Assembly: GCA_030828265.1 (NCBI GenBank)
Contig: JAURCW010000018.1
Coordinates: forward strand, 1-12,049
DNA: 12,049 nucleotides
Direction: 5' to 3'
Source: Burkholderiales bacterium
Lineage (GTDB): Bacteria; Pseudomonadota; Gammaproteobacteria; Burkholderiales; Burkholderiaceae_A
The position numbers and the translations under genes were made by a program. How positions within the stretch are numbered: position 1 is the stretch's first letter; the number at the start of each line of letters is the position of its first letter. The notes under the pieces are model-generated. The model was not told where the DNA came from, did not search any database, and saw only the letters and a list, made by a program, of their open reading frames with translations. Below, in pieces: positions 1-6,279 of this stretch.

Positions 1-866
1 ATGCCCTGGGCAAGGTAGGACCATGCGCGTCGATCCGTACGCATCCAGAGCCGGGATCCAAGGGCAAATCGTCCGAAGGACTGTTGTTCAGGATTAAAAC
101 GCTTGGCCATTGGCGTAAATCGGTCGGCTGCCTTTGCCGAGCTCGAACGACTGGTGGCAAGGATGCTCAGCAGATCGAACTCATGGGGCATGGGTCGAAT
201 ACCGGACGCTTGGCTGGCCTTCCAAAGCCTTCGCCCCGACTCCTGGCTGCCCATTAAGGCGGCCCACCGGGCTCGAATCGTAATTTCGTTTCGGCTTAGC
301 AGCCCTTTGCGCGCCGCATCCTCCATTAGGCCCAGGCAGCCCTCGAGGGTCTCGTTACCGCGGGCCAATCCCATGGCGTCGTGGAGGGTTAGAGTTGAAA
401 GAACTAGTCGTGCGCGTGAGCAGGCAATTCCGGTTGGCTCGGGATGGTTTGGGTCGGCCGGGAGGTCTGTTAGCAGACGGGCGAGCTCAGGCCAGCTTTT
501 GCCGCGAATGCCTGCCACCAGTAGGTCGTTCTGCAGGGCTCGTGCAAGGGGGTGGTCGTGGTACTCGGCTTGGAATTCCCGAAGACGTTCGATGGCAACA
601 GGCTGGAACGGTTTTTTGGAGATAAGAAGCCGGGCCTCCCAGTAGTCGGCCCAGACCACCAAGGGATCGTCTTTGGCCGCAAGTTTTGCGCGTGAGCGCG
701 CAAGGCCCTGACTGTCCTTGCGCATAAAGGCCGTTTTGGCATCTAAAACCGGGTGGCCTGTATTGGCTGCCTTCGAGGCCTGTTGGCCGTAGGCCAACGT
801 AGGCGGGACAAGCACTGCGCAGGCCACCAGGCTGAGACAAACATTCTTCAGTTGTGCAAGCACCAT
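1..866 (-). CDS. slt: Soluble lytic murein transglycosylase (Slt family), N-terminal part, cut by left window edge
   Basis: The reading frame is open from an ATG at 866 to base 1, giving 288 residues with no stop, so the 3' end lies outside the window. Residues 1-27 look like a signal peptide: one lysine, a hydrophobic stretch, then TLAYG before QQA, suggesting export to the periplasm. A lipobox-like LVAC at 13-16 sits inside the hydrophobic stretch, so a lipoprotein is possible but less likely. The mature part is alpha-helical and Ala/Leu/Arg-rich, with the pattern LVVWADYWEARLL (69-81) then REFQAEYHDHPLARAL, typical of the superhelical N-terminal domain of Slt enzymes, which cleave peptidoglycan to 1,6-anhydromuropeptides. 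The catalytic SLT domain would lie near the C terminus, beyond the window, so activity cannot be judged. It is divergent from the folate cyclo-ligase gene across 80 bases. The ribosome-binding site before the ATG is weak. The family assignment rests on the N-terminal domain only. Confidence 0.82.
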   Translation of the reverse strand, partial: MVLAQLKNVCLSLVACAVLVPPTLAYGQQASKAANTGHPVLDAKTAFMRKDSQGLARSRAKLAAKDDPLVVWADYWEARLLISKKPFQPVAIERLREFQAEYHDHPLARALQNDLLVAGIRGKSWPELARLLTDLPADPNHPEPTGIACSRARLVLSTLTLHDAMGLARGNETLEGCLGLMEDAARKGLLSRNEITIRARWAALMGSQESGRRLWKASQASGIRPMPHEFDLLSILATSRSSSAKAADRFTPMAKRFNPEQQSFGRFALGSRLWMRTDRRAWSYLAQG

Positions 867-946
867 GGGAAAAGCATAGCCCGATTGGGTGGAATGCGCG
901 AGGGATGGTCGCGATAAACACAACAAAGAAGGGTAAATTGCCATGA

Positions 947-1555
947 ATGTCGGAAACCTCACTCTCTATTATTAAATCGGCTCTTCGCAGGGCTCTTTTA
1001 GCCCAAAGGCAAGATTTAACTTCTTCAAACCGTAACGTTGCCGAGATAAAGATGGCTGATCGCCTGAGTGGCTTTCTTACAACCAAGCCATGGCGAAGTT
1101 ACGCCGTGTTTTTGCCTTGGCGTGGTGAGCCTGACTTAACCGAGGTCTGGAACCGGATGCACGAGGACGGGTATACCCTTGCCTTGCCTACCTGTCTTGC
1201 AGACCGTAAAACCATGCAGATGCGCAGCTGGCTGCTGACGAGCTCTCTTGAGAAGGATGCCCTTGGGCTTCCAGCGCCTGCCGCCTCGGCTAAGCCGATT
1301 CTTTGCGATGCTTGGATTGTTCCTTGTTTGGGTGTGGGTCCCTGTGGTGAACGCCTGGGAGCCGGTATGGGTTTTTACGACCGAGCCATGGCCGCCCTAG
1401 GGCCAGGCCAACGACCCGCGACGATTGGCGTTTGCTTTGAGTCTGGCCGCGTGCAGACGCCCTTTGCCGAGCCTCACGACTTACTGCTTGACGCCTGCCT
1501 AACCGAGGCGGGCATTGAGCACTTCAAGCCGCCGAATGAAGCCTATCGAGCTTAA
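947..1555 (+). CDS. fau: 5-formyltetrahydrofolate cyclo-ligase (5,10-methenyl-THF synthetase)
   Basis: This 202-residue protein has the family's usual length. It should catalyse the ATP-dependent conversion of 5-formyl-THF to 5,10-methenyl-THF in the cytoplasm, recycling a storage folate that inhibits folate enzymes. Visible signatures are the basic N-terminal helix (IIKSALRRALLAQR), the central AVFLPWRGEPDL segment, and the family hallmark near residues 122-146: DAWIVPCLGVG, then GERLGAGMGFYDR, which forms the nucleotide and folate site. The usual LGxGGGYYDR glycine loop reads LGAGMGFYDR here, a mild variant. The ATG at 947 is chosen because an ATG four bases upstream opens a frame of only ten codons. 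A purine run, AAGAAGGG, lies about 13 bases before 947. The last 32 bases overlap convergently with metF, the next enzyme in folate one-carbon flow. E. coli calls this gene ygfA or fau. Confidence 0.93.
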   Translation: MSETSLSIIKSALRRALLAQRQDLTSSNRNVAEIKMADRLSGFLTTKPWRSYAVFLPWRGEPDLTEVWNRMHEDGYTLALPTCLADRKTMQMRSWLLTSSLEKDALGLPAPAASAKPILCDAWIVPCLGVGPCGERLGAGMGFYDRAMAALGPGQRPATIGVCFESGRVQTPFAEPHDLLLDACLTEAGIEHFKPPNEAYRA

Positions 1556-2366
1556 GTTCTTCCGCGATTCTTAGGATGGGGTCGGCCTTGTTCATGGTGT
1601 AGAAGTGGACACCGGGGACACCTGCCGTAAGAAGTTGATCGACGAGGTCGGTGACGACTTCGTGGCCAAAGGAACGAATGGAGGCTGTGTCGTCTCCGAA
1701 AGACTGCAGCCGCTGACGAATCCAACGAGGAATTTCAGTGCCACAGGCATCGGAGAATCGGGCCAACTGGTTGAAGTTGGTAATGGGCATGATGCCAGGA
1801 ACGATCGGCTGATCGACGCCTCTGGCATAGGCCTCGTCAACAAACCGAAAGTAGGCATCGCTGTTGAAAAAATACTGAGTAATGGCGCCGTCGGCACCCG
1901 CCTTCATTTTTTCAACAAAATTCTGTAAATCAAGGTCAGCTGATCGAGCCTGAGGGTGAAACTCGGGGTAGGCCGCCACTTCAATGAAGAAATGGTTGTC
2001 GAACTTCTCTCGAATGAATCGAACCAGGTCGATGGCATGCATGAACTCTCCGCCATGGCCGTAACCCGAGGGAAGATCCCCTCGCAGGGCGACAATGCGG
2101 CGAATGCCCATGGCTCGGTAGTCTTCAAGAAGGGCCTGAATGTCGTTACGGCTTGCACCGATACACGAGACATGGGGCGCTACGTCGCCAAACTGTTCCC
2201 GCATCTGTTCCACGGTCAATCGAGTGCCATCTCGGGTTGAGCCGCCCGCTCCGTAAGTAACCGAGACGTAACTGGGCTTAAGCGCCGCAAGCTTTTGACT
2301 ATCAAGCCCAAGCTGAGCTTGTGTTTCAGCCGACTTCGGCGGAAAAAATTCGAGGCTAATGTTCAT
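1524..2366 (-). CDS. metF: Methylenetetrahydrofolate reductase MetF
   Basis: This FAD-dependent reductase of about 280 residues converts 5,10-methylene-THF to 5-methyl-THF, the methyl donor for methionine synthase. The N terminus MNISLEFFPPK carries the catalytic glutamate in the family's EFFPP motif. It is followed by YVSVTYGAGGSTRDGT (FAD site), ALRGDLP, ITQYFFNSDAYFRFVD and VPGIMPITN, all diagnostic of MetF. The frame continues four codons upstream to a TTG at 2378, but the ATG at 2366 puts the protein start exactly where family members begin, so I prefer it. The Shine-Dalgarno match there is poor. It lies 88 bases downstream of ahcY on the same strand, with a 10-bp hairpin between them, and may be read from the ahcY promoter. 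Its 3' end overlaps the cyclo-ligase gene by 32 bases on the opposite strand. Confidence 0.95.
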   Translation of the reverse strand: MNISLEFFPPKSAETQAQLGLDSQKLAALKPSYVSVTYGAGGSTRDGTRLTVEQMREQFGDVAPHVSCIGASRNDIQALLEDYRAMGIRRIVALRGDLPSGYGHGGEFMHAIDLVRFIREKFDNHFFIEVAAYPEFHPQARSADLDLQNFVEKMKAGADGAITQYFFNSDAYFRFVDEAYARGVDQPIVPGIMPITNFNQLARFSDACGTEIPRWIRQRLQSFGDDTASIRSFGHEVVTDLVDQLLTAGVPGVHFYTMNKADPILRIAEELKLDRLHSAA

Positions 2367-2403
2367 GATGTCTACCAAGCAGTTTCAGACGAAACGGCGC
2401 CCC

Positions 2404-2431
2404 GACGTTTGAGACCGAGGCCTCAAACGTC
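2404..2431 (-). repeat. Perfect 10-bp stem-loop between ahcY and metF
   Basis: GACGTTTGAG (2404-2413) and CTCAAACGTC (2422-2431) are perfectly complementary around an 8-base loop. The hairpin lies in the 88 bases between the ahcY stop and the metF start. No run of T follows the stem on either strand (on the minus strand it is followed by GGGGCGCC), so it is not a canonical intrinsic terminator. It could be an RNA-stabilising or attenuating hairpin in an ahcY-metF transcript, or a dyad-symmetric protein operator for metF. The sequence alone does not decide. Confidence 0.6.
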
Positions 2432-2454
2432 TGCGGCACTTTCACACGGGCTAA

Positions 2455-3876
2455 TTAGTACCGGTAGGTATCGGCCTTGTAGGGCCCTTCTACGGGGACG
2501 CCAATGTAGCGGGCTTGCTCGTCACTAAGCTCGGTCAGCATAGCCCCAAGCTTGGCCAACTGAAGCCTTGCTACTTTTTCATCAAGGTGCTTAGGCAGAA
2601 CATAGACCTTGCCCTTCTCGTAAAAATCTTTGTGGGCAAAAAGTTCAATTTGAGCAATGACCTGATTGGCAAACGAGGAGCTCATGACATAGCTGGGGTG
2701 GCCGGTTCCGCAGCCAAGATTCACCAGACGCCCCTGGGCAAGAAGAATGATGCGCTTGCCGTCCGGGAAGATCACGTGATCAACCTGCGGCTTGATCTCT
2801 TCCCATTTGCACTTCGAAAGCGCTGCGACATCAATTTCGTTGTCGAAGTGACCAATGTTGCAGACGATGGCCTGATCTTTCATGCGAGCCATATGCTCAT
2901 GGGTAATCACCGACTTGTTGCCCGTAGCGGTTACAAAAATGTCCGCCTTGTCGGCTGCGTAGTCCATGGTGACAATGCGGTAGCCTTCCATCGCAGCCTG
3001 TAGCGCGCAGATTGGGTCGATCTCGGTAATCCAGACTTGGGCAGACAGGGCACGAAGGGCCTGGGCCGAGCCCTTCCCCACATCGCCATAGCCACAGACC
3101 ACAGCGACTTTGCCGGCCACCATGACATCGGTAGCTCGCTTAATAGCATCGACCAGAGACTCGCGGCATCCGTAAAGGTTGTCGAACTTGCTTTTCGTAA
3201 CCGAGTCATTGACGTTGATGGCTCGGAAGGCAAGCTCGCCACGCGCGGCCATTTCGTTAAGTCGCAGCACACCCGTGGTGGTCTCTTCTGTTACCCCAAT
3301 GATCGAGTCAAGGTGCCGTTGGTAAAAGCCAGGGTCTGCGCCAAGACGCTTTTTAATGGACTTGAAGAGTTCGATTTCTTCTTCGCTATGAGGATGGTCA
3401 AGCACCGTGATGTCGCGCGCCGCTTTTGCGCCGAGATGCAGTAAAAGTGTTGCATCACCGCCATCATCGAGAATCATGTTGGAGCATCCACCATCGGCCC
3501 AATCGAAGATGCGATGGGTGTAATCCCAATACTCTTCGAGGCTCTCACCTTTCTTGGCAAAAATGGGCACACCCGCCTCGACCATGGCCGCAGCCGCATG
3601 GTCTTGGGTCGAGAAGATGTTGCAAGAGGCCCAGCGCACCTGTGCACCAAGGGCCGTGAGGGTTTCGATGAGGACTGCTGTCTGGATAGTCATATGCAGA
3701 GAGCCCGTGACCCGCGCGCCCTTTAGGGGCTGCTGCTCAGCGTATTCCTTGCGAATGGCCATGAGACCAGGCATTTCGGTCTCGGCAATAGCAATTTCTT
3801 TGCGCCCCCAGCCCGCAAGGCTTAGGTCGGCAATAACGTAGTCGGGATTGGCTTTTGGTTTTAAAACGGCGCTCAT
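2455..3876 (-). CDS. ahcY: S-adenosylhomocysteine hydrolase (adenosylhomocysteinase)
   Basis: This 473-residue NAD-dependent enzyme splits SAH reversibly into adenosine and homocysteine, relieving product inhibition of methyltransferases and feeding homocysteine back to methionine. Visible features are the substrate-domain segment [16 protein letters not shown] (58-73), the [14 protein letters not shown] stretch, [11 protein letters not shown] (224-233) with the lysine and aspartate of the active site, the NAD-binding GYGDVGKG (262-269), and the C-terminal KADTYRY that completes the neighbouring subunit's cofactor pocket. A segment around residues 150-190 matches the insertion of the long bacterial form. 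The frame is open upstream to a GTG at 3972, but that lies at the predicted transcript start, inside the riboswitch. The ATG at 3876 follows a strong AAAGGAG with six-base spacing and begins MSAVLKPK, as in relatives. Expression is probably raised by SAH through the leader. Confidence 0.97.
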   Translation of the reverse strand: MSAVLKPKANPDYVIADLSLAGWGRKEIAIAETEMPGLMAIRKEYAEQQPLKGARVTGSLHMTIQTAVLIETLTALGAQVRWASCNIFSTQDHAAAAMVEAGVPIFAKKGESLEEYWDYTHRIFDWADGGCSNMILDDGGDATLLLHLGAKAARDITVLDHPHSEEEIELFKSIKKRLGADPGFYQRHLDSIIGVTEETTTGVLRLNEMAARGELAFRAINVNDSVTKSKFDNLYGCRESLVDAIKRATDVMVAGKVAVVCGYGDVGKGSAQALRALSAQVWITEIDPICALQAAMEGYRIVTMDYAADKADIFVTATGNKSVITHEHMARMKDQAIVCNIGHFDNEIDVAALSKCKWEEIKPQVDHVIFPDGKRIILLAQGRLVNLGCGTGHPSYVMSSSFANQVIAQIELFAHKDFYEKGKVYVLPKHLDEKVARLQLAKLGAMLTELSDEQARYIGVPVEGPYKADTYRY

Positions 3877-3918
3877 CTCGCGCTCCTTTCGTTTCGTAGG
3901 GAATCGCGAGCGCCGTTT
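3864..3918 (-). promoter_or_regulatory. ahcY expression platform: start-codon helix and Shine-Dalgarno
   Basis: The RNA segment AAACGGCGCTC (3918-3908), which includes the 3' strand of the riboswitch pseudoknot, is perfectly complementary over 11 bases to GAGCGCCGTTT (3874-3864), which covers the last base of the ahcY start codon and codons 2-5. A G-U pair can add a twelfth. The loop between the arms holds the Shine-Dalgarno AAAGGAG (3889-3883). Because the same 3' strand must pair with GAGCGC (3963-3958) when SAH is bound, ligand binding should break this helix and free the start site. The pairing is read directly from the sequence; the switching is inferred from how SAH riboswitches are known to work as ON switches. 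Confidence 0.72.
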
Positions 3919-3970
3919 CGATCTTGATGTATTCAAGCCTGGGGGCAAAGCCTCGCAGCGCTCCTTGAAC
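3908..3970 (-). promoter_or_regulatory. SAH riboswitch aptamer (RF01057-like) upstream of ahcY
   Basis: The minus strand shows the conserved core of the SAH riboswitch in order: AGGAGCGCTGC, then CCAGGCTTGAA, then AAACGGCGCTC. P1 forms from TTCAAG (3969-3964) and CTTGAA (3937-3932). P2 can form from CTG/CAG and GGC/GCC around a UUU loop. The pseudoknot forms from GAGCGC (3963-3958) and GCGCTC (3913-3908). The segments match my recollection of the Ralstonia solanacearum ahcY element, including the identical AAACGGCGCTC end. It sits in the expected place, in the ahcY 5' leader, and starts within a few bases of the predicted transcript start. P4 of the Ralstonia element is not obvious here; that linker (about 3919-3931) is divergent. 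Confidence 0.93.
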
Positions 3971-3978
3971 ACCTCCGA

Positions 3979-4007
3979 ATTGTGACGGGGTCATTTGGCC
4001 TGGTCAA
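3979..4007 (-). promoter_or_regulatory. Sigma-70-type promoter for ahcY
   Basis: On the minus strand, TTGACC (4007-4002, five of six matches to the -35 consensus) is separated by exactly 17 bases from CACAAT (3984-3979, four of six matches to the -10). Transcription would begin near 3972, one or two bases before the riboswitch P1 stem, as expected if the aptamer is the very 5' end of the message. This also argues that ahcY has its own promoter in addition to any read-through from metK, which ends 43 bases upstream of the -35. Confidence 0.72.
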
Positions 4008-4049
4008 GCGCTTTTCAGCAACCAACCGGCCAGCGACCCAGCTTATTGC

Positions 4050-5213
4050 TTATAGGCAGGCTGCCTTGAGTGCCTCGGCCTTGTCGGTCGATTCCCAGGT
4101 AAAGTCGGGTTCCTCCCGGCCAAAGTGGCCGTACGCGGCGGTATTGCGGTAGATCGGACGCAAAAGGTCAAGCATTTTCACTATCCCCTTGGGCCGCAGA
4201 TCGAAGACCTGACGCACCGCCTGAACAATTTTTTCGTCCGCAACTTTGCCCGTTCCTTGGGTACTTACGCTAATGGAGGTCGGCTCGGCCACGCCAATGG
4301 CGTAGCTAACCTGCACGAGTGCCTTCTCGGCAAGGCCAGCAGCAACGATGTTTTTGGCAACGTAGCGGCCCGCATAGGCGGCCGAGCGGTCCACCTTGGA
4401 TGGGTCCTTGCCCGAGAAGGCTCCACCCCCATGAGGAGCCGCTCCCCCGTAGGGGCCAACAATAATTTTTCGCCCCGTGAGACCGCAGTCCCCCTGTGGC
4501 CCGCCAATGACAAAACGTCCGGTGGGGTTGACCAGAAACTTGATGTCCCCCTTGACGAGATTGGCGGGAAGAACCGGCTTAATAACTTCTTCAATCACAG
4601 CCTCGCGCAATTGCTCAAGGCTAATGTCGGGACTGTGCTGGGTGGAAAGGACCACCGTTTGAATGGACTCCGGCCGGCCATTAACGTAACGCAGGGTCAC
4701 CTGAGACTTTGCGTCGGGTCGAAGCCAGGCAAGCCGCCCATCGCGCCGAAGCATGGACTGCCGCTCGACCATGCGGTGGGCGATATGAATGGCCGCGGGC
4801 ATAAGGCTCGGGGTCTCGTTGCAGGCATAACCAAACATCAGGCCTTGGTCGCCTGCGCCTTGATCGAGGTTGTCGTCTTGGGCCTTGTCCACGCCCTGCG
4901 CAATGTCGGGGCTTTGCTTGTCATAGGCAACGAGCACCGCGCAGCCCTTGTAGTCAATTCCAAATTCGGTGTTGTCGTATCCAATTTCTTTGAGCGTTTG
5001 CCGTGCGACCTGAATGTAGTCAACGGTTGCTTGGCTTGTGATCTCACCGGCAAGAACCACGAGCCCGGTGTTGCAAAGCGTCTCTGCGGCAACTCTTGAT
5101 TTCGGGTCCTGTTCAAGCAAAGCGTCTAAGATGGCATCCGAGATCTGATCGGACACCTTGTCGGGGTGTCCTTCTGACACCGACTCCGAGGTAAAAAGAT
5201 AATCGTTGGACAT
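4050..5213 (-). CDS. metK: S-adenosylmethionine synthetase (methionine adenosyltransferase)
   Basis: This complete 387-residue enzyme makes SAM from methionine and ATP, releasing phosphate and pyrophosphate. It carries all family signatures: [20 protein letters not shown] at the N terminus (ATP and metal site, His16 and Asp18), [12 protein letters not shown] (119-130), the AHRMVERQ helix, and the phosphate-binding [19 protein letters not shown] (262-280). The ATG at 5213 follows a full AAGGAGG Shine-Dalgarno at 5226-5220 with six-base spacing. It is divergent from the lpxL-like gene across 138 bases and heads the co-directional metK-ahcY-metF series. No terminator is evident between its stop and the ahcY promoter. 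The leader can fold so that the Shine-Dalgarno is paired (see the separate entry). Confidence 0.97.
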   Translation of the reverse strand: MSNDYLFTSESVSEGHPDKVSDQISDAILDALLEQDPKSRVAAETLCNTGLVVLAGEITSQATVDYIQVARQTLKEIGYDNTEFGIDYKGCAVLVAYDKQSPDIAQGVDKAQDDNLDQGAGDQGLMFGYACNETPSLMPAAIHIAHRMVERQSMLRRDGRLAWLRPDAKSQVTLRYVNGRPESIQTVVLSTQHSPDISLEQLREAVIEEVIKPVLPANLVKGDIKFLVNPTGRFVIGGPQGDCGLTGRKIIVGPYGGAAPHGGGAFSGKDPSKVDRSAAYAGRYVAKNIVAAGLAEKALVQVSYAIGVAEPTSISVSTQGTGKVADEKIVQAVRQVFDLRPKGIVKMLDLLRPIYRNTAAYGHFGREEPDFTWESTDKAEALKAACL

Positions 5214-5214
5214 G

Positions 5215-5283
5215 GCAAGCCTCCTTCAAGCAAAACATCACGACGGGCTGCGGAAGCTAAGAGGGCTTGCAATGCATGCAAAC
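5215..5283 (-). promoter_or_regulatory. metK leader with Shine-Dalgarno-sequestering helix and a competing hairpin (candidate)
   Basis: In the metK leader RNA, GCAAGCC (5270-5264) pairs perfectly with GGCTTGC (5221-5215) just before the start codon. After one bulged C, TCTT (5262-5259) pairs with AGGA (5225-5222), including one G-U pair. Together these would cover the Shine-Dalgarno AAGGAGG. The upstream strand is also the 3' side of a second possible hairpin, GTTTGCA (5283-5277) with TGCAAGC (5271-5265) around the loop TGCAT, so the two folds exclude each other. This resembles a translational switch, but I recognise no known SAM riboswitch class in it and helices this short can occur by chance. 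I could not place a confident metK promoter. Confidence 0.35.
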
Positions 5284-5351
5284 GCTTTAGCGGTATTTGT
5301 AACAAAGTCGCCCCGCAAGTTGTCGATTAAATCGGCGACGGAGAGACTATA

Positions 5352-6227
5352 GTGAGCCTTGAGGTATTTATCAAATGGGTGTCTCTGCTGCCCCTTGGCC
5401 TGGCTCGGGCTCTGGGCGGTCTTCTGGGCATGTTGACTTGGCTTCTTTCAAGCAAATACCGGCGCCGCTTTCGTGATAACTGGCTGATAGCCCGAAGTCA
5501 TTTTCAGGCGAAGCTCGAGCCGTCACTTAGGCCTCCAAGCATGGTTCGGGCAGTGGCTCAGGCCGGCTGTCTGGCGGCCGAACTTCCTGCAATCTGGTGC
5601 AATTCCAAAACCGTTGACCGTATGAGCGTTGAAGGCTGGGATCTTGTGGAGCGCCTATTGGCGCAGGGCCGAGGCCTGATTGTGCTCACTCCCCACCTTG
5701 GGGCGTTTGAGCTTGGTGCACGCGCCTTCGCCAGGCGACACCCCATTACGGTTCTTTATCGGCCTTCACCCTCGCCCACCATGGAAAGGCTCTTGCAACG
5801 GTTTCGTCCCGCCGACCAGTTAAGGGCTGTGCCTGCGAACGGTCAGGGTGTGCGCTCTCTTTTGCGCACGCTTAAGTCCTCTGGCGTCATTGGCATTCTT
5901 CCCGATCAAGTTCCCTCCCAAGGCGAGGGCGTCTGGGCCAGCTTCTTTGGGCGGCCCGCCTACACCATGACCCTGCCCGTTCGGCTGGCACAGGCCACCA
6001 AGGCGCCACTTGTCTGGGTGCTTGCCGTTCGTCGGCCTGGCGGCTGGTCACTTGTATTTAAGGCTTGGGGCTTAGGGGAGGCTCGGCCTTTGGATGAGGC
6101 CAACTCGACCGCCCTTGATGTTCAAGCTATGAATCATCAGCTGGAGGACTTGATTGCGCTTGCGCCTGAGCAATACCTCTGGGGTTACAACCGGTATCGC
6201 GGTAGACCGCCCACGCCTGCCTCCTAG
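5352..6227 (+). CDS. lpxL: Lipid A biosynthesis lauroyl/myristoyl acyltransferase, LpxL/HtrB family
   Basis: This 291-residue inner-membrane enzyme of the LpxL/LpxM family adds a secondary acyl chain to the lipid A precursor. It has an N-terminal hydrophobic anchor (about residues 8-32), then SSKYRRRFRDNW, the catalytic HX4E motif as HLGAFE (His115, Glu120), LYRPS (136-140), LPDQVPSQGEGVWASFFGR (183-201) and the C-terminal QYLWGYNRYRGRP. The start is GTG at 5352, chosen for the GGAGAG at 5340-5345 with six-base spacing. Which acyl chain it transfers cannot be read from the sequence. The untranslated leader holds a nested inverted repeat, GTCGCC (5307-5312) with GGCGAC (5334-5339) and inner arms CGATT/AATCG (5324-5334), directly abutting the Shine-Dalgarno; its role is unknown. 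It is followed by dapF after 52 bases without a terminator. Confidence 0.92.
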   Translation: MSLEVFIKWVSLLPLGLARALGGLLGMLTWLLSSKYRRRFRDNWLIARSHFQAKLEPSLRPPSMVRAVAQAGCLAAELPAIWCNSKTVDRMSVEGWDLVERLLAQGRGLIVLTPHLGAFELGARAFARRHPITVLYRPSPSPTMERLLQRFRPADQLRAVPANGQGVRSLLRTLKSSGVIGILPDQVPSQGEGVWASFFGRPAYTMTLPVRLAQATKAPLVWVLAVRRPGGWSLVFKAWGLGEARPLDEANSTALDVQAMNHQLEDLIALAPEQYLWGYNRYRGRPPTPAS

Positions 6228-6279
6228 CCCTGGCTCGTCGCCTGTTAGCCAGTGCATTTCGCGTCCATAATGAGTGTCC

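Noticed and set aside
867..946. 6S RNA gene (ssrS) beside the 5-formyl-THF cyclo-ligase gene, as in E. coli
   Set aside because: Only 80 bases separate the divergent genes, far too few for a 6S RNA of about 180 bases, and metF overlaps the other end of the cyclo-ligase gene.
943..975. Ten-codon upstream frame starting at ATG 943, overlapping the cyclo-ligase start
   Set aside because: It ends in TAA after MNVGNLTLYY with no regulatory codon pattern. It is most likely a chance result of the ATGAATG sequence.
487..1086. Minus-strand 199-codon frame and plus-strand 180-codon frame (103-645) near the left edge
   Set aside because: Both are out-of-frame shadows of the lytic transglycosylase, whose own frame is open from 866 to base 1 with a signal peptide and family pattern. 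The 199-codon frame also runs antisense into the cyclo-ligase gene.
4008..4049. Possible intrinsic terminator after metK
   Set aside because: The GC-rich stretch contains no convincing stem followed by a T-run on the minus strand.
4125..5099. A 324-codon open frame on the plus strand, antisense to metK
   Set aside because: It lies wholly inside metK, which has every family signature. The antisense protein shows no recognisable domain, and such long shadows are common opposite highly biased core genes.
6228..6279. CTGGC/GCCAG inverted repeat between the lpxL-like gene and dapF as a terminator
   Set aside because: The arms are only five bases with a long loop and no T-tract, so it is too weak to call.
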